A stretch of DNA of 58,245 nt from Chelatococcus sp. GTDB lineage: Bacteria > Pseudomonadota > Alphaproteobacteria > Rhizobiales > Beijerinckiaceae. The translations under genes and the position numbers were made by a program. The stretch is taken from assembly GCA_003248805.1 (NCBI GenBank), contig QFQY01000028.1, positions 1 through 58,245 on the forward strand, written 5' to 3'. The notes under the pieces are model-generated. The model made no database searches, was not told where the DNA came from, and saw nothing but the letters and a program-made list of their open reading frames with translations. Positions 36,128-43,412 of this stretch are shown here, one piece after another. Positions within the stretch are counted from its first letter, which is position 1; the number at the start of each line of letters is the position of its first letter.

Positions 36128-37374
36128 GCGCCGGATCCGAGCGTGGCACGCAACAGCCCGGCGATCCGGTCGAGGCCCGAATCGGCGGAGAAGTCCAGGT
36201 TCAGCCGGGCGAAGGCGCTCTGGCCGAGCCGCTTGCGTCGGGCGGGGTCGGCGGCGAGCCCGGCGAGCGCGTCGGCGAGCGCCACGACGTCTCCCGGAGG
36301 CACGAGTTCGCCCTCGATATCCGAGCGGACGAATTCCGGAATGCCGGCGAAGTCGGTCGCGACGATCGGCAGCGCCTGGCTCGCCGCCTCCATCACGACG
36401 TTGGGCAGCCCGTCGCGGTCGCCGTCGCCGGCCTGCTTGGAGGGCAGGACGAAGAGGTCCGCCTCGCGCATCGCCGCGATCACGCCGTCCTGGGCCTTGG
36501 GCCCGAGCCACGACACCCGATCGTCGAGCCCCAGGGCCTTGGCCTGGGCGCGCAGGGCGGGCAGCTTTTCGCCGCTACCGATATGGACGAGCCGCCAGTG
36601 CAGCTCCTGCGGCAGGCGCGCCAGCGCCGTCAGCAGATCGTCGAACCCCTTCTTTTCGACCGCGCGCCCCACCGTGACGAACCGGACGGGGGCCGCCGCG
36701 TCGCTGCCGTCGCGCGCCGGTCGCGAGGGCGGCGGGGGAAAGCGGCTGAAATCGAGCCCGTGATAGACGAGCGCGACCTTGTCGGGCCGGTCGGCGACAC
36801 GGCCGAGCTCGCCCCAGCCGTCGCGCGTGCAGGTGACGCCCCAGACGGCATCGGCGATCTTCTCGCGCCGCTCCCAGGCCGGCGTCGTCCAGATATCCTT
36901 GGCATGGGCCGAAAACGACCAGGTGAGCCCGCGCAGCAACGCCGCGTAACGGACCACCGAGGCCGGCGTGTGCAGGAAATGCACATGCAGGTGACCGATA
37001 TCGGCGGGCAGCTCGCGCGCCATGACGCAGGCCTGGCCGAAGCGGCGCAGCCGGTTGCGGGTGCGGTCGCGGGCGAAGTCGCGCAGGAATACGCCGGCGA
37101 GTTCGCGGAAGCCCGGGCGCGAAAGGGCGGCGAGCGCGCCGCGCAGCACCCTGATGGGCTCGTGATGCAGATATTCCGGCAGATAGCGCAGAGGCGCGGC
37201 GATCCGCTCGTGCATGAGGTGGCGCGCCGCGTCAGTCGGCCGACGCAGCGACCAGATCTCGAAATCCAGGCCCCGGTCCTGCAGCCCGAGCAATTCCTGC
37301 GCGATGAAGGTTTCGGACAGGCGTGGATAGCCCTTCATGGCGATGGCCACGCGCGGGCGCTCTGAAACCGTCAT
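36124..37374 (-). CDS. Glycosyltransferase family 4 protein
   Basis: This 416-residue retaining glycosyltransferase has the GT4 layout. The N-terminal part includes MKGYPRLSETFIAQELLGLQ, typical of the colanic/amylovoran-type GT4 branch; FSAHAKDIW is in the acceptor half. The donor domain has VTVGRAVEKKGFDDLL and the E-x7-E motif region GDRDGLPNVVMEAASQALPI. It overlaps the methyltransferase stop (ATGA) and the MurG-like start (GTGA), so the three are translationally coupled. Donor and acceptor sugars unknown. Confidence 0.9.
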   Translation of the reverse strand: MTVSERPRVAIAMKGYPRLSETFIAQELLGLQDRGLDFEIWSLRRPTDAARHLMHERIAAPLRYLPEYLHHEPIRVLRGALAALSRPGFRELAGVFLRDFARDRTRNRLRRFGQACVMARELPADIGHLHVHFLHTPASVVRYAALLRGLTWSFSAHAKDIWTTPAWERREKIADAVWGVTCTRDGWGELGRVADRPDKVALVYHGLDFSRFPPPPSRPARDGSDAAAPVRFVTVGRAVEKKGFDDLLTALARLPQELHWRLVHIGSGEKLPALRAQAKALGLDDRVSWLGPKAQDGVIAAMREADLFVLPSKQAGDGDRDGLPNVVMEAASQALPIVATDFAGIPEFVRSDIEGELVPPGDVVALADALAGLAADPARRKRLGQSAFARLNLDFSADSGLDRIAGLLRATLGSGA

Positions 37375-38069
37375 CGCCGTCCGATCAGCATGAAGCGGGT
37401 GTAGTTGGGGCTCGGCCGGGCGCCGGCGAACAGCACCTCGGACAACCCGACCTGCTCCCGGAAAGCCTCCAGAGACGGCACGCAACTCCGGTGGTCGGGC
37501 TCGCGCACATAGTCGTTCGATTGCAGCACCAGCGGCAGGCCGCGCGGCAAGGTGGCGATCCAGGCCGGAACGTCGTCGAGATGCTCGCAGCTCGTGTTGA
37601 TGACGAGGCCCGGCATCGGGCTTTCCCTGGCGAAGTCGACGCTCATCATGTCGGCCGTCACGGCACGGAAGCGTCCGGCTGCGACATGGCGATGATTGAG
37701 CGTCTCGGCGACGGAGGCGCATCCCGGGTCGATATCGAGGCTCACCACCTGCCCGATCGCGAGCGCGGGCTCGTTGAGCAGGAGGGCGCCGAGCACGCCG
37801 TACCAGGCGCCGAGGACCCAGACCGGTCCGTCCGGCTTCGGCAGCGTCTGAGCGAGCGCGGCGACCAGCCATTGCTTGTTGGCGATCTGCTTGTGGCTGC
37901 AGGCGATGGAGAGGTCGGCCGGCACGCCCTTGCCGTAGAGCCGCGCGATATCCGACGCCACAGGGTGGCCGGTCAGAGCTGCGACGCCTTTCAGCAGGTC
38001 GTGGAAAGCCTCGGAGGGCGGAGAATGCGGCATTTCGGCGAGCTGAATCATGGCGAGGCGGCGGACCAT
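37371..38069 (-). CDS. Putative SAM-dependent methyltransferase
   Basis: This roughly 230-residue protein resembles class I methyltransferases. VWVLGAWYGVLGALLL is the glycine-containing motif I, VVSLDIDPGC motif II, and INTSCEHLDDVPAW a motif IV-like segment. The glycine pattern of motif I (GAWYG) is atypical, so the call is tentative. The start is uncertain: ATG at 38069, 38051 or 38033, none with a clear binding site. It lies 40 bp after the cyclase gene and overlaps the GT4 gene. A sugar O-methylation role is plausible from context only. Confidence 0.6.
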   Translation of the reverse strand: MVRRLAMIQLAEMPHSPPSEAFHDLLKGVAALTGHPVASDIARLYGKGVPADLSIACSHKQIANKQWLVAALAQTLPKPDGPVWVLGAWYGVLGALLLNEPALAIGQVVSLDIDPGCASVAETLNHRHVAAGRFRAVTADMMSVDFARESPMPGLVINTSCEHLDDVPAWIATLPRGLPLVLQSNDYVREPDHRSCVPSLEAFREQVGLSEVLFAGARPSPNYTRFMLIGRR

Positions 38070-38109
38070 AGGCAGTGCCGGCGGCAAAGGCCAGCGGCGC
38101 GCGAGGGCC

Positions 38110-39945
38110 TCAGCCGCCCGGCACCTTGTCGGACGACGCCGGGGCGGGCCTCGCCGCAGCCTCGGTCTCCGGTTCCACGAAACCCGCAAGGACCGCGCCG
38201 ATATCGCCACCCTCGCCCGCGGCCGCGGCGGGAATGTCGGGCGCCGGCGCTTCCGTCTCCGCCTCGTGCAGTTCGGGCGCGCTGATGAAACCATACGCCG
38301 TCAGCGGCTTGTCGCGCCCCCGCAGGGGGACCTTGAGCTGCGTCATGCCACGATAGCTGCGGCCTGCGATGCGCAACACGTCGTCGGAGACGACGACATC
38401 CGCCAGCACCCGGCGCGTAGCCGCCTCGAGCTCGCTCGCGACCGCCACCGTCTCGCCGACCGTGATGTCGCGCAGGCCGCTCGACTCGTTCCCGACTGCG
38501 CCGGTGACCGCCCTGCCGGAATGGATGCCGATGCCGATGCGCAGCGGCAGGGGCAGAGCGGCGCCGAACTCCCGGTTCAGGGCCTCGACGGCCCTGACGA
38601 TATCGGCCGAGGCGGCCACCGCGTTCTGGGCTGCGCGCGCCGGGGGCCCTTCCAGCCCGAAGACCGCCATGAAGCCGTCCCCGTAGAACGCGTCGATCCG
38701 ACCGTTATGCGCGGCGATGGCCTGGGCCATCTCGTCGAAGAAGCGGTTGAGCAGTCCCAGCAGTTCCTGCGGCAACTGCCGTTCGGAGATGGCAGTGAAG
38801 GCGCGCAGATCCGCGACCATCACGGTCAGCCCCCGTCGGCCGGCGGCCTCGTCGATCTGCGTGTCCCGGCGCACCGCGGTACCGAGTTTGGAGGCGAGCA
38901 GCACCTGGACCTGGACATCGTCCCGCGGCCGGATCTGACAGGCGAGGCGGACATGCTCCGGTGCCGAGATGCGGCGCAGCAGGCGGGCTTCGTTCATGGC
39001 GGGCGGCGGCAGCTTGTCGGCGCCGTCCAGCACGAGTACGCGGCAGGTCGCGCAACGCGCCCGGCCGCCGCACAGGGCGGCATGCGGAATCCCGAAGCGG
39101 CGGAACATCTCGAGCACCGAGGGGCCCGGCGCGAGCTTGCGCACGCCATGGCCGACGAAGCGCACGGTGATGTGCCGCGTCGTGCGGACCCTGATCTCCC
39201 GAACGGCGACGAAACCGACGAAACAGGCGACGAGGCCGTAGAACGCGGCCTTCGCGAAGGCGACGTTCTGGTTGAACATGACGATCTGGGCGTCCGTCGT
39301 CACCTCGGGCGGCAGGGCCATCTGTGCCGCCTCACGGCCTCCGACCGTGAAGCCGATCAGGGCCAGGACGGGGATGAGGATGGCCGCCAGCAGGAAGGGA
39401 TCGCGCCAGCGCCGGTAGCCGTCGCGCGCGCTCAGCACGAAGTGCAGGCCGATGATCCCGTGCGTCCAGACGAGCAGGAGCAGGAGCGACTGCGAGAATG
39501 CGAGGCCGGGCCACAGCCTCCGCAACACCGCGTGATAGCTCTCATCGAGATTGAAGAAGGCGCCCATGACCCGCGTCCCGACGATGTGGTCGATCAGCAG
39601 GAACGGAATCGCCAGCCCGAGCGCGATCTGGAGAATTTCCCGCACGGGCATCCGGAAGGTGCGACGCTGGGCGACCCGCAGCAGCGCGAAGAACGGATGC
39701 ACGACGAGCGCGCCGTACAGCGCAACGGTCCCGATCGTGGAATGCCACAGCCAGTAGCGCCATTCCTGGACATGCTCCATCGCCGACAGGCCGGCGATGC
39801 CTGCCGCATGGTTCAGGAAATGCGTCGTGGCGAAGAACAGCAGGATCAGCCCGGAGGCGAAGCGGATATCGCGACGCCAGGACGACACCCGCTTCATGCT
39901 TCCCATCGCGGACCGCCTCGGCGCCGCCGTCGGAGAGACACTCAT
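38110..39945 (-). CDS. Membrane class III nucleotidyl cyclase with succinate-dehydrogenase-like and 2Fe-2S modules
   Basis: This 611-residue signalling enzyme has three parts. An N-terminal membrane part (about 30-250) has six hydrophobic segments rich in His (H42, H46, H58, H69, H83, H120, H162, H168), resembling the haem-b anchor of succinate dehydrogenase. A plant-type ferredoxin follows with C292, C298, C301 and C336. The C-terminal cyclase domain (about 370-555) has metal-binding D379 and D423. The residue before FYGDG, often Lys in adenylate cyclases of the DKFIGD type, is Ala419, so specificity is uncertain. S. meliloti CyaC has a related haem-bearing membrane part. Its start overlaps the stop of a cNMP-binding gene (ATGA). 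It likely senses quinone or redox state. Confidence 0.9.
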   Translation of the reverse strand: MSVSPTAAPRRSAMGSMKRVSSWRRDIRFASGLILLFFATTHFLNHAAGIAGLSAMEHVQEWRYWLWHSTIGTVALYGALVVHPFFALLRVAQRRTFRMPVREILQIALGLAIPFLLIDHIVGTRVMGAFFNLDESYHAVLRRLWPGLAFSQSLLLLLVWTHGIIGLHFVLSARDGYRRWRDPFLLAAILIPVLALIGFTVGGREAAQMALPPEVTTDAQIVMFNQNVAFAKAAFYGLVACFVGFVAVREIRVRTTRHITVRFVGHGVRKLAPGPSVLEMFRRFGIPHAALCGGRARCATCRVLVLDGADKLPPPAMNEARLLRRISAPEHVRLACQIRPRDDVQVQVLLASKLGTAVRRDTQIDEAAGRRGLTVMVADLRAFTAISERQLPQELLGLLNRFFDEMAQAIAAHNGRIDAFYGDGFMAVFGLEGPPARAAQNAVAASADIVRAVEALNREFGAALPLPLRIGIGIHSGRAVTGAVGNESSGLRDITVGETVAVASELEAATRRVLADVVVSDDVLRIAGRSYRGMTQLKVPLRGRDKPLTAYGFISAPELHEAETEAPAPDIPAAAAGEGGDIGAVLAGFVEPETEAAARPAPASSDKVPGG

Positions 39946-40406
39946 GCCGTCTCCCGCTCGGCGAGACGATCGTCGTGGAGGACGAAGTTCGCAAGCCGAT
40001 AGAGCCGCGAGGCCAGATCGCGCGACACGGCGATGCTGAAATCGGGAATCGTCTGCAGCAGTTCGAAGAAGAGGTCTTTCGGGAGCCGCAGCGCAGTCAC
40101 GGCGCTTTTCGCCATAAGCTTGCCGGCGAAACCCTGCCCGCTGAGCACCGCGACGTCGCCGACCATGGCGCCCGTCTCGATCAGGAAGTGCTTGCGGCGG
40201 CCGTCCTCGGTCTCGTGGAGCAGCTCGACCTCGCCGCCGATGATGACGTAGACGCCGTCGGGGAGCTCGCCCTCCTCGAAGATCTTCATTCCGGGCTCGA
40301 AATGCAGCTTCTCCCCCATCAGGGCCACGAGCTTGAGCCGCGGCTGGGGCAGGGTCCGGAAGAGCGGCAGTTGCCGCAGGCAGCCGATATCAGCTTCCAA
40401 TGTCAT
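39942..40406 (-). CDS. Stand-alone cyclic nucleotide-binding domain protein
   Basis: This 154-residue protein is a single CRP-type cNMP-binding fold (about 10-130) without a DNA-binding domain. EEGELPDGVYVIIGGEVELL is the typical beta-roll segment. The phosphate-binding cassette reads VGDVAVL (82-88) in place of GE-x-ALL, and the Arg that binds the cyclic phosphate in CRP has no obvious equivalent (K96 is nearest). Ligand binding may thus be weak or different. The gene overlaps both neighbours by 4 bp, so it is made with the cyclase and the ABC-like protein, and probably acts as an adaptor between them. Confidence 0.88.
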   Translation of the reverse strand: MTLEADIGCLRQLPLFRTLPQPRLKLVALMGEKLHFEPGMKIFEEGELPDGVYVIIGGEVELLHETEDGRRKHFLIETGAMVGDVAVLSGQGFAGKLMAKSAVTALRLPKDLFFELLQTIPDFSIAVSRDLASRLYRLANFVLHDDRLAERETA

Positions 40407-43141
40407 GTCCGCGCCTCCACCCGCTCCACGGCGTTCGTCTGCGGACGCTCGCCGCGGGGCGGCACGTCCGCACTGTCGAAAGCCCCGGGGCTCTCGACCG
40501 CGCCCGACGCTCCGCTGAAGACGATCCGCAGCGGAATATCCTCGGCCAGACTAGCATCTCCGAGCAGAAGAAACAGTGTCGCCTGCTCGCAATGGGCGCG
40601 CAGGCGCGCAATCAACGCCCGGGATTCGGGCAGCGTCGCCGCCAATCCGCCTATGTCCAGGATGGCGATCTGCGGCCGCTTGATCAACGCCTGAGCGAGT
40701 GGAACCGCGAATTTCAACCGTTGCGGCAAGAACCGGCCATGCACGCCGCAATCCGTGCCGAGGCCGATCCGGTAGAGCTCGCCGTCGAGACCGGCCCGCG
40801 CGAGCGCCGCGCGGACGATGGCCGCCACCTTCTTTCCGGCGTCGGCGACACCGTAGCCGAGGCGGCCGAAGACCAGGTTGTCGCGCAGGCTCGCTCCGAG
40901 CATGACCCGGTCTGGATCGTAGAAGTCGACATCCTCGACGGCGTCCGCGGGCAGGTGCCGGCGGAAGCTGGCGCGCGCACGCAGGATGCGCTGCTTCATG
41001 CGCTCGTCGAGCAGGTTGAGCCTGTGCTTCGGCTCGATATAGCCGAGGGCGAGGGCGACGAGGTCGCGCTCGGTCTCCGCATCGAGCGGGGTGCGCATGT
41101 CGTGCTTGTCGAGCGTCGCGACGAGGTCGCGCAGCCTCTCGAAGTCGAGCCCCGTCCCGAAGGAATAGCGCTCGAACAGCGCATGCCCCAGCGGCAGGCC
41201 GGCGAAGATCTCGACCACGGTCGCGACGATCCGCGAGCCGACCTCGACGAAGGGCTCGATCAGCGCCTCCGCCCGGAGAATGGCGTGCGCATAGGGCTCG
41301 AACAGGAGGGTCTGGTTGGCGAAGCGGGGGGTGAGCCGCGCGCCGAAGATCAGGTTCTCGGCGATCGATGCATTGGAATTGTAGCGCTCGGTGTCGAAAG
41401 GAGCGATCAGTTCGGAGAGCTTGCTGCGGCGCAGCTCCTCGCCCACGACGTGGCGGGCCTCGACGATCTGCTCCTTCTTGCTCTCGTCGAGCGTGGCCGT
41501 GACCCGGCCGTCGAGCCCGAGTTCGTAAACGTCCTCGGCGCAGCCGAGCACGTCCAGCACGGCGCGCAGCTGCACCTCGAGCGCCACCGGCCCGTCGACG
41601 CCGACGCCGTCGTAATCCGTCCAGTCGGCATCGAAGGGAAACGGAGAATTGCCCGAGCGCACGGCCTCGATGAAACGCCTGTGCTCGCCGGGCGGCGAGC
41701 GTCCGTCCGGTTTCACGCTCGGCCGGCAGCGCCTGAGCGGCAGGAGGATGTTGTCGCGGATGGAGCCGGCGATGATCTCGGTCTCGGCGCCGGCATAGCC
41801 GATGAGATGGCTCGCCCGCTCCACCGACATCCGCGACAGGTCGCTGCCGTCCAGCAGGACGCGGCCGGAATAGCTCATCGTCTGACGGCCGAGAATGCGG
41901 CCGAGCACGTCGCGGCCGCTGCCGGGCGGCCCGATGATGGCGACGGTCGCCGGGCGCGGCAGCCGCAGCGACAGCATGTTGAGCAGGGGCTGGCCGCGAT
42001 TGTCGAGCATCTGGACGCTGTCCAGCCTGATCTCGCCGGTCTCCGGCAGCCGGACGATCTGGCCCTTCTCCTCGAGGACGACCGTGTCGTCGGCATTGAA
42101 CTGCGAGATCACCTGCTCGTACTTGATGGTGACGTCGTTGCGCTGCTGGTCCCAGTCGATCAGTTCCTTGACCGGCGGCGGAAGGTCGCGATAGGCGGCG
42201 ATCACGGCGACGAGCTGGCCGATGTCGAGCCGCCCCTGCAAGGCGAAGACGCCGCCGATGGCGTAGAAGAAGAACGGCGTGATCTGCGCCAGCAGGTTGT
42301 TCAGGAACTTGACCGCGAATTTGCGCTTGTAGAGCGCATAGCGGATTTCGAAGAGCTGGCCGAGCCGGGCCGCGATGTCGGACTGGACATAGCTCGTCGC
42401 GCCATGGCCCTGGATCGTGGGACCCGCATCGACGATTTCGCCGATGCGGCCGGCGAGCTGGCGCGAGGCGAGCTGCCGCTCGCGGCCGAGGCGCAACTGC
42501 TCCTTGCGCAGGATCGGAATGATGATCGCCTGGGCCAGCACGATCACCAGGGCGATCGAGCCCAGCCAGAAATTCTGCGCCATGATGAAGACCAGCGCCG
42601 TGAGCGCCTGGCTGAGCAGGAAGACCGGCTGGATGAAGGCGTCGCCGACGAAGCTGCCGACCGGCTCGACCTCGTCCTTGATCATGCTCGCGACCTCGGC
42701 CGGCTTGACCGACCGGATGTCCTCGGGCCGGAAGCGCATGAGCTGGCTGAACAGATCGTAGCGCATCCGCCGCAGCATGCGCTCTCCGAGCACGCCCTTG
42801 CGCACGTTGACGACGTATTTGAAAGCGCCGTTGATCAGGACGAGGACGAGGAAATAGCCGCTCAGCCCCAGCAGCAGCCCGAGTTGCCCGACCTGGAAGC
42901 CCTCGAACAGCTGCACATGCCCGCCGCCGAGGAAGCCCGGCAGGCCGAAGCCGAACTCCAGCAGCGTCGCGGTCGTCTTGCCGTCGCTGAAGGCCCGCCC
43001 CTGGATCGCGTCGTTGACGATCCGCTTGGGCACGTCGAAGGACGCCCAGTTGAACGGGATCGAGAACAGGATGATCGCGAGGACGACGATCTGCTCGGCC
43101 CGGCTCTTCTGCCATATGTAACGGAAGAGGTTGGTCTCCAA
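40403..43141 (-). CDS. ABC-exporter-like protein with degenerate, expanded ATPase domain
   Basis: This 912-residue protein starts like an ABC exporter half: a six-helix membrane domain (about 15-320; LFRYIWQKSRAEQIV at the start). The nucleotide-binding domain is badly altered. Walker A is GPPGSGRD (404-411), with Arg for Lys and Asp for Ser/Thr. The LSGGQ signature is lost (FLPQRLKFAV at 804-813). Walker B has Ile830 for the catalytic Glu, and no switch His is seen. About 250-300 extra residues separate Walker A from the rest, with three similar motifs: GSIRDNILL (459-467), ASIAENLIFG (591-600) and ASLRDNLVFG (750-759). The TTG start at 43141 has AGGA upstream. ATP hydrolysis is unlikely; a sensor or adaptor role is my inference. 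Confidence 0.85.
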   Translation of the reverse strand: METNLFRYIWQKSRAEQIVVLAIILFSIPFNWASFDVPKRIVNDAIQGRAFSDGKTTATLLEFGFGLPGFLGGGHVQLFEGFQVGQLGLLLGLSGYFLVLVLINGAFKYVVNVRKGVLGERMLRRMRYDLFSQLMRFRPEDIRSVKPAEVASMIKDEVEPVGSFVGDAFIQPVFLLSQALTALVFIMAQNFWLGSIALVIVLAQAIIIPILRKEQLRLGRERQLASRQLAGRIGEIVDAGPTIQGHGATSYVQSDIAARLGQLFEIRYALYKRKFAVKFLNNLLAQITPFFFYAIGGVFALQGRLDIGQLVAVIAAYRDLPPPVKELIDWDQQRNDVTIKYEQVISQFNADDTVVLEEKGQIVRLPETGEIRLDSVQMLDNRGQPLLNMLSLRLPRPATVAIIGPPGSGRDVLGRILGRQTMSYSGRVLLDGSDLSRMSVERASHLIGYAGAETEIIAGSIRDNILLPLRRCRPSVKPDGRSPPGEHRRFIEAVRSGNSPFPFDADWTDYDGVGVDGPVALEVQLRAVLDVLGCAEDVYELGLDGRVTATLDESKKEQIVEARHVVGEELRRSKLSELIAPFDTERYNSNASIAENLIFGARLTPRFANQTLLFEPYAHAILRAEALIEPFVEVGSRIVATVVEIFAGLPLGHALFERYSFGTGLDFERLRDLVATLDKHDMRTPLDAETERDLVALALGYIEPKHRLNLLDERMKQRILRARASFRRHLPADAVEDVDFYDPDRVMLGASLRDNLVFGRLGYGVADAGKKVAAIVRAALARAGLDGELYRIGLGTDCGVHGRFLPQRLKFAVPLAQALIKRPQIAILDIGGLAATLPESRALIARLRAHCEQATLFLLLGDASLAEDIPLRIVFSGASGAVESPGAFDSADVPPRGERPQTNAVERVEART

Positions 43142-43412
43142 GGGAGCGGTCCTGTCGAGCCGGCGTGATGCGGATTCGTGTCGCGATTGTTTACCGGACC
43201 CGCCGGAACCATATGTGTGTCAGCTTCCCGCCGAGCGCAACGTGCAGCGACGGCGCCCGTCCCCCAATGGCCGACGACGCCCTCGGCCGGCGGACCGTCC
43301 ATTTCGGTTCCCGGGGCGCGGGCGACCGGGGACGGCGGTCGAAAGTCGTTGGCAAGTCGGGGCTTTCGACGTCTACTGCGATCAGGCGAGCACGAAGGGG
43401 CTTTTCGGAATC
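43142..43412. promoter_or_regulatory. Divergent control region of the signalling and importer operons
   Basis: These 271 bp separate two long divergent operons. On the plus strand TTGGCA (43349-43354), 17 bp, then TCTACT (43372-43377) could be a weak promoter for the importer. On the minus strand I see only an AT-richer GGTAAACAAT without a matching -35. No clear CRP-type palindrome is present. Confidence 0.35.

Noticed and set aside
40400..43168. A 922-codon plus-strand frame opposite the ABC-like gene, considered because the ABC ATPase motifs are damaged
   Set aside because: The plus-strand product is Asp/Glu/Arg/Gln-rich with no domain. The minus-strand protein has a clear membrane domain, conserved-looking motifs and 4-bp coupling to its neighbour, so the damage is within a real gene.
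43142..43412. A CRP-type TGTGA-N6-TCACA site in the divergent region
   Set aside because: Only a single loose half-like ATGTGTGTCAG was seen; no second half at the right spacing.
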